NCBI GenBank assembly: GCA_019649675.1
Contig: BOWN01000002.1
Location: 124,001-188,000 of the forward strand
Direction of reading: 5' to 3'
DNA from: Cryomorphaceae bacterium
GTDB taxonomy: Bacteria > Bacteroidota > Bacteroidia > Flavobacteriales > UBA7430
DNA: 64,000 bases
Part shown: positions 35,228 through 46,453 of the stretch, piece after piece
How the letters are laid out: each line of letters begins with the position of its first letter
Numbering within the stretch: position 1 is the stretch's first letter
The notes under the pieces: model-generated
Told to the model about the DNA's origin: nothing
The model's input: the letters and a program-made list of their open reading frames with translations, nothing else
The model's database searches: none
Position numbers and translations under genes: made by a program

Positions 35228-36934
35228 TTAAAACTTCATATTAAAAACTAAAGACATACGATCAAAGCTATATTTTGGTTGCTCAATAGTCGTATTATCC
35301 CATGTGTAATCTTGGTAAATTAATTTCAAATTGTTATTCTGGTTAAATGTGTACATTAAACCAAAAGCATATATAGACTCTTTTAAATCTACATCATAAC
35401 GCTCAAAATTAAAAATATCATCATAAACATCTCTTTTTGAAATAAGATCATATCCAATAGATGTAAATTTCTCAAAAGCTGATAAAACTGAAAATTCTTC
35501 AGAAAGTTCAATATTCAAACCACAATTAAATCGATTCGATTCTAAATCCACAGCAGAAAAATCAATAACACTAGAAACTCTTGAAGTTTGATAACTGTAA
35601 TAACCCATTTCTAAAATAAGATCATTAGAAATCCAAACAAGTTAGCAAAATTCATTTTTAAATGGGTTTCTAGTGAATTGTATTTCTTTAAATCTTCTAC
35701 ACCTTGACCTACTACATCAGATAACATGCCATATTTTACTAAAAACTCATAACCATGTTCTTTATCTATTCTTTCAAGAGCAAAATCAAAACCTTTTCTG
35801 TTTGGGGTTGCTATTCCAAAAGGATCTATATTATTATACTCTGGATAATATTCAGAAAGACCTGTTTCAATAGTGCTATTATATAATGAAGCATCATTGT
35901 AGATATCCCATAAACCAATTGGTCTTACAATTTGATCATTGGTATATCTTGAAAATTGCTCTGATTGACTCGTATATCTTAATCTTCTAGACTGAGCTGC
36001 AGTTGATCTAAAATCAGGTCCAACATTCCTATAAGATAGGGATAAACTGGTATTTAAATCAGTGTGAAGAAAATGAGCTCTAGAATAATGAAAAAAGTCT
36101 GTAGTAAGTGGTGCATAGGATCATTTTCAGTTGTTAACTCTGAGCGACCACTTTCACCTTCAACTTTAATTTTAAAATCATCAAAATTATTCTTCAATGC
36201 ATAACTTGCTGTAAACACAGGATTTTTAAAAATTTCATAGAATTAGATGTCCCAGCAACATCTTGAACATTTACATAGTTAACACCAAAACTGAGATATT
36301 CAGATTGAAGCATAGTTATATTTCCACCATAAAATATTCGGTCACTAATGGTCGAAAAAATTTCTTGAATTTAATCTTGAAGTAAACATATTAAACTGAA
36401 TTTCATCAAGATAATCTTTAAACTCAAGAGAGAAATCGACAGCAGCTCCTTGTTGTCTCCATGTATTATCGAAGTAAAAATAGTCGTAATGAATAATATC
36501 AGAATAAGTACGAAGCAAGTCTAGAGAATTTTCATACATCTCCTCATGATTATTATAAAAAGTAAATGGCGTAAGCTTATAAGAAAAATCACCTACTTGA
36601 TAACGGATAGCATTTGCAATTAATCCTTTCATGTACAATTGACGGAGATCAAATGTTACGCCAGAACCCCAAAAACCACCATACTCATTTCTAACCCTTA
36701 GAATGGCATTAATATATGTATCATCATTGGGTTTAATATTTGCTGACAAATCTACCAAAGTATGACCATACTCAACTTTAGATGTTACTAAACTGTCATC
36801 ATCCGTATGGATTTCATCAAGGTTAATTACATTTCTTGCACTCCCAGAAAGCCAATACTTTTTGTTGTTATCTTGGGCAAAAGCTAGACAAGTCCATAGA
36901 CTTATTAATCCGGTTATTAATAGTTTTTAGTCAT
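35228..36934 (-). CDS. Outer-membrane beta-barrel protein, second of tandem pair, unrecognised family (frameshifted)
   Basis: About 570 residues after a signal peptide (LLITGLISLWTCLAFAQ). The chain alternates hydrophobic and polar residues, as in barrel strands (TYINAILRVRNEYGGFWGSG, AAVDFSLEFKDYLDEIQFNMF, KYSFDRMSLVFNMKF), and ends in phenylalanine like many outer-membrane proteins. There is no TonB-box/plug signature of SusC type, and it is about half the length of SusC. Its ATG shares one base with the TAA of the upstream barrel gene (TAATG), so the two are translationally coupled. I do not recognise the family; a role in oligosaccharide passage is only inferred from position. Confidence 0.65.
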
Positions 36935-38847
36935 TAAAATGTGATTTTAAGTTCTAGTGTAGTTTCTGTTCCTTTAAATTGATCTAACTCAAAGCTTGTA
37001 TCTTCAAATTCGAACCATCGGTGCCTTATAAATAAAGCTGTATTTTTGCAATTGTATAATCTAAACCTAATCCATATCCATATCCAAACTGATTTCTAGG
37101 CTTCTATTTTACAGCATCTATTTCAGTATCATAATTTGCTATGGTTCTCTCAATTCCAGAATATGAACAAAAACTAAATCTTCTCTAAGGCAAAGAACAG
37201 TTCAAGTTCATTACTGTATTGTCTAATGTAAGAAAGAGTTGAAAACTCAGGTAGAATAGATTGAAAATTTTGAACAGTTGATGCACGTGATAAGATGAAA
37301 GCATAAAGCTTAGAATTAAATATTCTTGGGTGGTACTTTGCCTGAAACTCTATGTTATTAAAGTATTTTATCTGAATATCATCATATAATTCAACCAGCT
37401 CATAAACATCTCTATAAATGACATTATATCGTTCATAAGGCCCAACATTACTAGGGAAATTCCAGCGCCAAAAACGAGATCTTGTAAGGCTATTGACTGG
37501 ATGACCATAACTAATAAAACTCCCGATAGCTTTAAGTTCTCTTGCACTTCCAATTCCTAATGAGAGTTTTAATCTCTTTAAATTTAATTCTGTATTAATA
37601 TTAAAACCTTCTCTATTATTGGTCATCATTCCTAATGGAACCATAGAACTTGCAAATGGGAATAATGATTGGGTAGAACCAGCTACCCCTGCTGGAAGAT
37701 TATTACTCGATTGTTCAACAATTGCTGAATTTATAAATACCGAATTATTATTAATTACCTTAGGACTGATGCGAAAAACTTGTAACTGAAGATCAAAAAC
37801 ATCTTTAATTTTTGGGGTTCTAATCTTCAACTGCAGTGCTTCACCCCAATCATATGGGCCAGTATTAGAGATATATCTCCCAATTCCAGACTCGAGATGA
37901 ATATTAAATCTTTTAACTTGGAAACCGGTTTCAAATGTAGCTAAATTAAACCCTAATCTAGTATTATTAGTACTGTCTGTGTAGGTTAAATTATTAAATG
38001 TATTTAAGGCAAAATGAGAACCACTTTTCAGCTCTTTTTTAAGTTGACCTCCGTAAGCCAAATTTGGAATAAAACTAAATCCTCCATTTAAATCAGTCTT
38101 TCCAACAAGTATATTAGCACTTAAACCACCTGGCATATTTGAACCTTCAATAACTAAACCTGTAAATGGTTTTTCACCCCAGCGAGAATCCTGAGATATG
38201 TTTCCAAGTTTATAAAAGTCAAAGTACCTTCTTTCGGCAGTGGAAGCTAATGGATCCCATGGTGCACGTTCAAACAAACTAAACCTGTTGTATCCTTTAA
38301 ATGATGCTAATGTTAAGTCACTAATAGATTCCCAGTGAATACCTCCGGCCTTGATTAAGTAAGATCCAAACTTTGTATCAATACTACCATAAAAATTAAT
38401 TCCCAATTGAATGCCTAAACTTCCAGCTAGTCTATTGCCATTAATTGGATCATAAACTGATGGTCTATCAATTTCCAGTACATGAAAACCATAAGTTGGC
38501 ATAACGTTTCCATCTAAAAACTGATATGTGAAAAGGTCAAATCCCCACGAAGTCTTGGGAGACGGTCTACCAGAAAACCTTAAAGTTAAAAGGGGAAGCT
38601 GACTATCATCACCAATAAAAATAGTATTCTCCAAATTATAACCATAAGGTTGATCTAAACCAACATAAGAACCCAAAAATCTGTATTCTCCACTAATCTT
38701 AAAAGTATAGAGTTCGGGACTTTCTTGTTTTGGAAACAAACCTATATTACTCAAAGAATTCGAATCATTATTTTGAGCAAATAAAGAAACATTAACCGCA
38801 AAAATTGTTAATGAACAAAGAACTAGTTTTGAAATGCATTTTAACAT
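36934..38847 (-). CDS. Outer-membrane beta-barrel protein, first of tandem pair, unrecognised family (frameshift near 3' end)
   Basis: About 638 residues; the first 557 are uninterrupted. A signal peptide (LVLCSLTIFAVNVSLFAQ) is followed by many amphipathic strands (YTFKISGEYRFLGSYVGL, PLLTLRFSGRPSPKTSWGFD, GFNINTELNLKRLKLSLGIG). After a frame change near 37180 the sequence continues to GTETTLELKITF with a C-terminal phenylalanine. No plug domain, CarboxypepD-like repeat or SusC signature is visible. It is followed by the second barrel with a 1-base overlap and preceded 11 bp upstream by the clan GH-A hydrolase gene. Possibly a glycan pore; function unproven. Confidence 0.7.
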
Positions 38848-38858
38848 AGACTTATATA

Positions 38859-40205
38859 TTAATCAACAATTTTTAGATTGCGTTTCTTCAACTGTATGGG
38901 CCTAGATTGTTTCATATTTTTATCTCGAGGAAGAACAAAAAATGGAACATTAGCATAGGCTATCTTCTCAACATCATCTTCGACATATACAAATAATCTG
39001 TAAGGACCTTCCTCTAATGGTGCTCTAAACTCTACAACATTATCTTTTTTCTTTTTTATCAAACCAGTCATTGCTGGAGGTGCCTTCTCGAGATCACCCC
39101 CTGACTTGGTATTCATGCTTTCAGGATAAATTTGATAAGTATACTTCATTTTATCATTATCATCGGAAGCATAAACAACTGCCTCATATCTATTATCAGC
39201 TAGTAATTTTACATTTTGGTGTTTGGTTTGACCTTCAATGAAAATACTATCTAACGAAGGCGCTCTATTAGTTGGCCATTTACCTGTCCAAGATTTAGAA
39301 ACATAATCTAAAACCTCAGTTTTTTGCCCTTTGTTGGTAAACAAGCCATACCATGTTGCTGTAGTTTCTTGTTTTTGTCCCCAAAGAAAGACATAAGAAC
39401 CAATACACATTTCCTTATCTGGCAAAATATGATTGTTGTATCTATCGTAATAACTTAATGCCTTTTCATGACTGGTTTGCTCAATTGGAGCAGACCACTT
39501 GGTTTTAGCCACTTCCCAATGGCCATTAGGTCCCCATTCAGAAATAATGTATGGTTTATCCCATCCTGCTTCACGGATTTTATCACGAATGATAGACACC
39601 TCACCATAGGTATTAATACCATAAATATCAATGTCAGGCGCACGATCCATAATCAATTCGACCTCCTTAGCATCAAGACCTGCAGTAACTGTATTTGTTG
39701 GATGATTAGGGTCTACTTCATGAATCATTGCAGCAATCTCCTGCACAACATCCCATACTTTTGTATTTGAATAAAATAAATCTACCTCATTACCAATAGA
39801 CCACATCAAAAGGGCTGGGTGATCTTTGTATTTCTTGACCATTTTAGTGAAATATTCAAGCTGGCCTTGATTGGCTTTTTCGTTATCATAATCATAACCA
39901 TGACGCTCATGCTGAACCCATAAACCCATCATGACTGTTAAACCAAGTTTTTGCGCTTTATCAAGCACTTCTTGAGCATCGTCAACAGACCATGTTCGAA
40001 CAGAATTTCCGCCTGCTTCAACAAGCTCTTCCATAAATCCTTCTCCACCTGCTCCATTTATATAATAGGGCTCTCCACCTCGCATCAATACCCACTGACC
40101 ATCAACTTTTAGAACCTCTACTTTAATAGCTTGTGCATAAGTAGATGAGAAAACAAAGAAAATAGTAGAAATAAAAATGTATTTAGTTATGTATGATAAC
40201 TTCAT
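38859..40205 (-). CDS. Clan GH-A glycoside hydrolase (GH2-like TIM barrel)
   Basis: Intact, 448 residues. Signal peptide ends SSTYAQ. The TIM barrel has the clan GH-A pair: acid/base in LLMWSIGNEVD (E140) and nucleophile in YIISEWGPNG (E223). NGAGGEGFMEELVEAGGNSVRTW near residue 50 is typical of GH2-type TIM barrels, but no GH2 N-terminal sandwich domains are present. A C-terminal beta domain (about 325-435) follows. GH2, GH5 and GH158 (beta-1,3-glucanase) are all possible by fold. In this locus a role on beta-glucan side chains or short oligosaccharides is inferred. Confidence 0.7.
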   Translation of the reverse strand: MKLSYITKYIFISTIFFVFSSTYAQAIKVEVLKVDGQWVLMRGGEPYYINGAGGEGFMEELVEAGGNSVRTWSVDDAQEVLDKAQKLGLTVMMGLWVQHERHGYDYDNEKANQGQLEYFTKMVKKYKDHPALLMWSIGNEVDLFYSNTKVWDVVQEIAAMIHEVDPNHPTNTVTAGLDAKEVELIMDRAPDIDIYGINTYGEVSIIRDKIREAGWDKPYIISEWGPNGHWEVAKTKWSAPIEQTSHEKALSYYDRYNNHILPDKEMCIGSYVFLWGQKQETTATWYGLFTNKGQKTEVLDYVSKSWTGKWPTNRAPSLDSIFIEGQTKHQNVKLLADNRYEAVVYASDDNDKMKYTYQIYPESMNTKSGGDLEKAPPAMTGLIKKKKDNVVEFRAPLEEGPYRLFVYVEDDVEKIAYANVPFFVLPRDKNMKQSRPIQLKKRNLKIVD

Positions 40206-40221
40206 AAAATAAAAATAAATA

Positions 40222-40246
40222 GGGCATTGATTTTTGTCAATGCCCC
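40222..40246 (-). terminator. Hairpin between T9SS binder and GH-A hydrolase genes
   Basis: GGGCATTGA and TCAATGCCC form a 9-bp GC-containing stem around a T-rich loop. On the minus strand it is followed by a T-rich tract (TATTTATTTTTATTTT). It lies 9 bases after the upstream stop, and may attenuate rather than end transcription of the downstream genes. Confidence 0.7.
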
Positions 40247-40255
40247 ATAGTTAAA

Positions 40256-41879
40256 TTACTTCTTTAATATTTTAATAATTGAATTTTGTGAATTTTCATC
40301 AACTAATTGAATCATGTAAACACCATCACTTAGCGAGCTAATATCAATTTCATCTGCAGGATTATTTACTGACTTAACCTGTTTTCCATAGATGTCATAA
40401 ATAAAAAGGCTTGATACATTAGTGTTCAATCTAAATTTATCAGCAACAGGATTAGGGTATACAAGTGACTGATTTATAGATTCATCTAAATTAAAATCAT
40501 TACCGCAGCCTATACATGACCCATAGTAAACACCTGTAACATCTGAGTAAGTAAGAACTCCACCTTGGATAACACCAGAACCGACTTCCCACAAACGATT
40601 AGCGTATGAAAAGTAATCAGATACTGGCGTACATGACCAATCACCCGACTCAGATCCAGCCGCAACCATATCTTCCATCACACCATCAACAACTAATAAA
40701 TATTCCATATTCTCTGATGGTGCAGGATCAAAAGTAAATGACCATGTTCCATCAGAATTCTTTGAAGCTTCTGGACCCTCTAAAATATTCCAACCCCAAA
40801 ATGGACCGGTTAAACGAACAGAGTCAACATCCATACATGGATTAACTGTAATTTTCAAAGATGATACGTTGTAATAACACTGTCCATCATCAACTGAGGC
40901 ATCAGGATTATAATTGATTGCCTGACTATCTGTACAACCTGATATAGGACCAGTTGCAAATTGGATATCATCAAAGTAATAAGTTGACATAGCTGAACCA
41001 TCACCAACTACTCCCATATTAAAAATTACAACCACCCTATCGTATAAATCAGATGGCTGAGAACCAAAATCATAAGATAAAACTTCCCACGCATTTGCAA
41101 CTGTAGTATTCATAGTTAATTCTGTATTTACCCCTGTAGATGATTGTTCTATTTTAAGCAAAACAGGAATATCAGCAGATGGAGCATATACTTTCATATT
41201 AATAACTGAGCCATTTGAAAAATCAATTGGTTCTACAGATATATAAGTACCTGCCCAAAACTGACCTCCATTTCGGACGTGTTCAACAACATTACTTGAT
41301 GAATTAATATCAGAAGAATAAGGATTTGGAACAACAGTTGAATTTCCACCGTCAAAATCTGTAAATTCAACAGAACTAGACTCAAACGTTAATGGAAGCA
41401 TTGTTGGTATTATACAAGAACCGTCATCTTGAGTAGCTAAAGGATTATAATTAGCTGCAGCTTCATTCATACAACCATATATAACAAGTGTACTACAATC
41501 TTCACAGGTACCATAATAAATACCAGAAACATCACCAGAACCAACAGCCCATTCACGGTTAGCGTAAGTTTCATAATCAGTTACAGGTGTGCAATCCCAA
41601 TTTTGACTTGCAAGATTTGAACCAACAAGATTTTCCATGATACCATCTACGACAAGCAAATATTCCATGTCTTCTGTAGGGGCAGGATTAAAATTGAATG
41701 TCCAGGAACCATCTCCATTATCGGTAGCCTCTGGACCAGCAGTTAAGTTCCATTGCCACCAAGGCCCTGTCATTCGAACTGAAGATGCATCACTACAAAC
41801 GTAGTTGTAATAGATAAATTTTGGGACATAACAATATTTGATCCCATTACTAAAAATAAAAAAGTAGTTTTTTTGTCAT
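40256..41879 (-). CDS. T9SS-secreted glycan-binding-type protein (frameshifted near 5' end)
   Basis: About 540 residues. Signal MTKKTTFLFLVMGSNIVMSQ. Two copies of a module with (S)VRLTGPFWxW..DGxWxFxFxPAP..MEYLLVVDG lie at the two ends, each followed by DWxCTPVxDYxxYANRxWEVGSG. Between them is a jelly-roll-like domain (LTFESSSVEFTDFDGGNST.., STYYFDDIQFA) flanked by GC..NYNP..DDGSC linkers. The T9SS type A tail (LVYPNPVADKFRL, VYMIQLVDENSQNSIIKILK) is complete. There is no catalytic motif. It is inferred to capture glucan at the surface and lies between the phosphorylase and the hydrolase genes. One frameshift near 41800. Confidence 0.8.
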
Positions 41880-41979
41880 GATATATTTTTAATGGTTAAA
41901 TTAATTTAATTCGACATAAATTTCATTGATATGGTATTTACTGAATAAGTTAAAATTATTAATGATTAATGATTTTTCA

Positions 41980-44640
41980 TTAGAAATCAATATCTACATC
42001 AACATCATTAACTATGAGAGCTGTTATCCGATAATCATCATAAGATAACTTATTTAAGTTCTGATAAACCACCTTTATCTTATAGGTGGAAAATATAGTA
42101 GATATAACAGATTGGTTATTTTTATCAAAATAATTAGAACTGAGCTTGGGTTCTAGCTTTAACATTCCCATTTCTCCTTTAACACCATATATTTCAGTAA
42201 TTAAAGTCATTAAAAACCATGATGATGAACCAGTCAAGTAGGCATATGCTCCTTTATTTTGATGGTTAAAGTAAGAGGGTATACCAGGAAATATTTGAGC
42301 TTTTTCGGTATTATTTGCAATCTCATATACCTCCTGCATTATTTCATTTCCTTGTGTAACCAAACCTTGTTTATACAAACCGTAAGCCAACATAATATTT
42401 TGTTGAACCCACTTAGATCCGTGTTCTTTATGACCATAAACAAAACCAGTAATACGCCCTACATTCATGTCTATCTCTTTAAATTCTGAGGTCAATCGTA
42501 TACCAGGACTACCCTCATCTTTAAGAACTTTCTTTATGGCCTCATATACTTCAGCAGACATTATTTTGTTAGAGACATTAGAAATAATTGGTATTACTTG
42601 AGATGTTAAATCCATCATTATAGAACCATTTTTTTCGCCACCAATCTTATTCTCTAAATTATCATAGTGTCCATTAAAAAACGAAGTCCTTATTTGTGGT
42701 AAGAATCTCATTTTCCAATATATGAGATGATATATGCTCTGATTTTACTTTTAAATCTCTAATCAATTCATCAATAACAACATCCTCTTTTCTTCCACTT
42801 ACCGAATGTTCCACAGACTTAAAATAATTCTCTAAAACAATACGCTTGGCTCTGGATCTTGATAATTGACCTTGGCTGAACCAGGTGTATGATCTAATAA
42901 TTGATCAATTCTGATAATAATGGTATAGTTGTATTGCCATTAGCCTTTAATTGATTTAAAAATCAATTAATAAGATAAAGTTATGAGCATAAAAGCTATA
43001 AAAACAAACAGAGCCTCCACGATCACGAGCCATGTCATATGTATCATTCCAATCTGCCCCTTCTAGTAATAATACATTTTTATCATTTACATTAAAAAAT
43101 GAGGTTAATTGTTGAATGAGAACATGCTCAAATATAGAAGCTGAATAAACGTTACCATCTGTATCCTTCTGTTTGTAACCATAAGAATCAGTCCAACGTT
43201 CATCAATTTTTTACAACGGTTTTTAAATTGATCCTTCCAATAAGGAACTTCTTTAAAAAGCGTGTTAAAGTCGCCAGACTGATTAACATAGAAATTAAGA
43301 ACAAAAACCGGCCATGCACCATGATCGCTCCATGTTCTAGGTATATTATTTCTATCTGCTTTAAACTCGCCAGACTGCTCTCCAATAATCGTAGCATTAG
43401 AGCCGTCAACACGGATACCTTTAAAACAATTGATAATTTCTCTTTTGCACTTATTGGATCCACTAAAAATATAGACAATAAATCTTGCCAAAGATCTCTC
43501 CAACCTCTTCCACCTCTTCCATAAGAATAATCAGGCAAGTATGAGTTTCCAAAAATTTGTCTACATTTTACTTGATACTCAATCCATTTAACCCAATTAT
43601 CGAAATTATGATTTCCGGTACTGACATTAACACTGTTAAGCTTTTCTTTCCAATAATTTATTGTGAAATCAATTTTTTGATTTACATAATCAATATTTGC
43701 ATATTCACTGACCATCTTGAAATATCATCTAAAGAATCTGTAATACCATGTATAACAACATATTCAACAGATTCACCAGGTAATAAATTCTTTCTCTTTA
43801 AACTTAACTGCAGCAATTGCTTCTGTACCATGAAGTTCTGAGTCAGTTAATTTTGGTGGTGTTAAATCCTTATATATGGCTTCAGGATTATCTAAAGTAC
43901 CTGAGTGCCCGATGAAATCTTTTAATCTTGCCCATATTTTTTCTGGCTTGGTTCCATTTTCATCAAATGCCAAAACTGCATAATTAGTATGGTTAACCGA
44001 ATGGCATGATTCATCGTGCTTAATTCTTGGTTTAATCCTTACTCCAAAATCTTCAATATAATTCTCTTGAAACATATGTTGTTACCTGTCTATGGTCTCT
44101 AAAATTATCTGCAGACCTTCCATAAAGAGGTAAAGCATAGTAAGGGTTAATTTTTCTTGATTGAGTACTTGGTATTTAAAACACGTATTTTAAGTAATTC
44201 GACAAAATCATCGACTTCGGGAACTACAGTTGTAATTTCAACTTCAATTCCTGAAAGCTCTTGTTTTCTTTTGGTTGTAAAGAACCTATTTTAGCAGCAA
44301 CAGAATAGCCATCTATTGCACCATTCCAATGACTGGCCTTTTGAAATACACTCTGACCAGTAGCAGACCAAGGCTTTAAATCATCGACCTTAAGCCAAAA
44401 ATTTCTACTAGAAAGTGTTCTATGAATTTCCTCAGTTACTGTTGGAGTTGTTAAATAATGATTAAAATCTTTACAAACATCACCCTTTAAAACTGGAGTA
44501 ACAAAGGATTTCATACCTTTTGAATTCATCAAAGGAAAGTATAAAACTGGAAGATGATTAGCATCCTCTACAAAGAACGAACCATCATTCTGATCCGAAA
44601 ACTGCCAACTAATTCCAGAAGATTTTTTCGTTAAAGACAT
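41980..44640 (-). CDS. Glycoside phosphorylase, GH94/GH149-like, putative beta-1,3-oligoglucan phosphorylase (frameshifted)
   Basis: About 885 residues. Fragments in order: GISWQFSDQNDGSFFVEDAN (N-terminal beta domain), YGRGGRGWRDLWQDLLSIFL, TWSDHGAWPVFVLNFYV, LEGADWNDTYDMARDRGG with the probable general-acid aspartate (near 43050), then TGFVYGHKEHGSKWVQQN and AYAYLTGSSSWFLMTLITEI. These are landmarks of inverting phosphorylases of clan GH-Q and relatives. No signal peptide, so it is cytoplasmic. Its gene starts 1 base after the sugar transporter stop. With laminarinases in the same run, phosphorolysis of laminari-oligosaccharides to glucose-1-P is inferred. Cellobiose-type specificity is not excluded. 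At least seven frame changes. Confidence 0.75.
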
Positions 44641-44641
44641 C

Positions 44642-46183
44642 CTAATTAACTAAAATATTTTCTAATTCTTCAAGAGACTTACCTTTTGTCTCAGGAACTT
44701 TAGATATAATAAATATTAAACCAAAAAGAGCGAAAACGCCATAAATCAAAAATGTTGTACTCGAGCCTAGATTACTTAACTCCCATGGAAAGATTAGTTG
44801 AACAACTGAGCTAATAAAAGAATTTACAAAAGCAATTGATCCTATTGCTAAACCTCTATATTTTAAAGGAAATAACTCAGACAATAACACCCACATAACA
44901 GGACCTAAAGAAAAAGCAAAACAAGCAATAAAACCAAGGATCCCAATTAAGATTAAAGTAGAGTTCATTTTACTTGCAGCTTCTAAAATAGCCCCATCAT
45001 TTTTACCATACACATTAGACCCTAAAATGGTTTTAATCTCATTTTTAAAATCGACATCATTTGTATAGACTTTATCTGCAACAGAAATTAATTTTTCTGA
45101 ATTTAAAAACTCAAACTGATTAATATCTTTCTCATTTAATCGATAAGTAGCTTGATTAAAACCATAAGCACATATCAACAAACTAACAGCAATACCCGCA
45201 GTTCCAATTAATAACAAAGGCCTTCTTCCCATTCTATCTATTAAATAGATGGCCACAAAAGTGAATATTACAGAAATTGTACTTAATAAAACTCCTGATG
45301 AAAAAGCGGCGTCAGTTCCGATACCTGTTTGTTTAAAAATAGAAGTTGCATAGAAATAAACTGCATTAATACCTGTGATTTGCTGCAAAATCCCAACAAT
45401 TAAACCAACGAATAAAATAAATCGCAAGCTGGGTTTTAATAGGTCTTTAATTTTTAATTTGATTTTATTTTTAACTGCAGAACTATTTTCTTCAATTGAC
45501 TTAATTTCTAATTCACCTCTTTCGTGACCATAAATGTTAACCAATACTTCTTTAGCTTTTGATACTTGATCATTTAAATACAACCACCTTGGACTTTTGG
45601 GTACAAAAAATAATAATGAAAAATATAACAGTGCAGGAATTAATTCAATACCTAACATCCATCTCCAAACATTTTCATCAGTCAAAAAATTACTATCAAT
45701 AGTATTATACTTGTTAAAAAGATAGTTGCTTAAAAAAGCTGCGAAAAAACCAAATACTATATTGAGTTGCTGAAGGGAAACTAATTTACCTCTATTTTCT
45801 GCTGTAGATATTTCTGCAATATACATTGGAGCTATAACTAGTGCTGCTCCGAATGCTAAGCCACCAATAATTCTGGCAATGTAGAGTATTTCATAAGAAG
45901 TTGCTAAAGCTGATAATATGGCAGAAACAGCATATAGAAGCGCAATGAAGACTAATAATTTCCTTCTTCCCCATATATCGCTTATTCTACCGGAAATAAG
46001 CATAGAAAACATTGCAGCAAAAGAAGGTGAACTAACAACCCAACCAACTTGAATTTCTGTCAAATCAAATTCAGGTCCGGCATATGTCATAACACCAGAT
46101 ATAATTCCTGCATCAAAGCCAAAAAGGAAACCTCCTAAAGCTACAATAAGAGATATAAATACAATCTGTAATTTAGTTCTCAA
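44642..46183 (-). CDS. Sugar porter family MFS transporter
   Basis: Intact, 513 residues, twelve hydrophobic segments. Sugar-porter signatures: FGFDAGIISGVMTY in TM1, GRISDIWGRRKLL in the first loop, PKSPRWLY before the central loop, QQITGINAVYFYATSIF in TM7, DRMGRRPLLLIG, and PETKGKSLEELE at the end. A periplasmic insertion (about residues 345-410) is longer than in XylE-like proteins. The frame opens with TTG; a misread ATG is possible because the 5' leader (AAACCCTTTTTT) matches that before the 32032 gene. Import of glucose or short glucosides by proton symport is inferred. Confidence 0.88.
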   Translation of the reverse strand: MRTKLQIVFISLIVALGGFLFGFDAGIISGVMTYAGPEFDLTEIQVGWVVSSPSFAAMFSMLISGRISDIWGRRKLLVFIALLYAVSAILSALATSYEILYIARIIGGLAFGAALVIAPMYIAEISTAENRGKLVSLQQLNIVFGFFAAFLSNYLFNKYNTIDSNFLTDENVWRWMLGIELIPALLYFSLLFFVPKSPRWLYLNDQVSKAKEVLVNIYGHERGELEIKSIEENSSAVKNKIKLKIKDLLKPSLRFILFVGLIVGILQQITGINAVYFYATSIFKQTGIGTDAAFSSGVLLSTISVIFTFVAIYLIDRMGRRPLLLIGTAGIAVSLLICAYGFNQATYRLNEKDINQFEFLNSEKLISVADKVYTNDVDFKNEIKTILGSNVYGKNDGAILEAASKMNSTLILIGILGFIACFAFSLGPVMWVLLSELFPLKYRGLAIGSIAFVNSFISSVVQLIFPWELSNLGSSTTFLIYGVFALFGLIFIISKVPETKGKSLEELENILVN

Positions 46184-46453
46184 AAAAAGGGTTTAAATAA
46201 TCACTATAATTAAATGCGAATATAATCTTTTTTTTTATTGTAATTTATACACATAATTATCGATTTCACACAATTTTAAAATTTATTTTCAATAGCACTT
46301 AATCAAAAATATTATGAATATAGATCGTAATTAAAGAAGAAATCAATTAAATTTGCGTTACATGAACACTTAATAATTTGATTGAGTTTTGTACAAAATA
46401 TTATAAATTTCACTCAAACAAATCTCAAAATTTACTTGAAAACAAATTTTTAA
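46184..46453. promoter_or_regulatory. Divergent control region between transporter/phosphorylase run and zwf operon
   Basis: A 270-bp AT-rich non-coding region. It holds TACACATAATTA (46248-46259) and CACACAATTTTA (46267-46278), both resembling the right arm of the inverted repeat at 32069-32095. It also holds a 12-bp palindrome TTTTGTACAAAA (46387-46398). Promoters of both directions must lie here, but no clear TAnnTTTG element was found. Confidence 0.5.

Noticed and set aside
38859-40205. Classification of the clan GH-A enzyme as a definite GH2 beta-galactosidase-type enzyme
   Set aside because: Only the TIM-barrel part is present, without the flanking sandwich domains; family left open.
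41890-41915. TTAAATTAATTTAA palindrome upstream of the T9SS binder gene at 41879
   Set aside because: It is pure A/T and lacks the GTGTA core of the 32069-32095 repeat; chance is likely.
46387-46398. 12-bp palindrome TTTTGTACAAAA as operator of zwf
   Set aside because: Short AT-rich palindromes are expected by chance here, and no second copy was found upstream of other genes in the locus.
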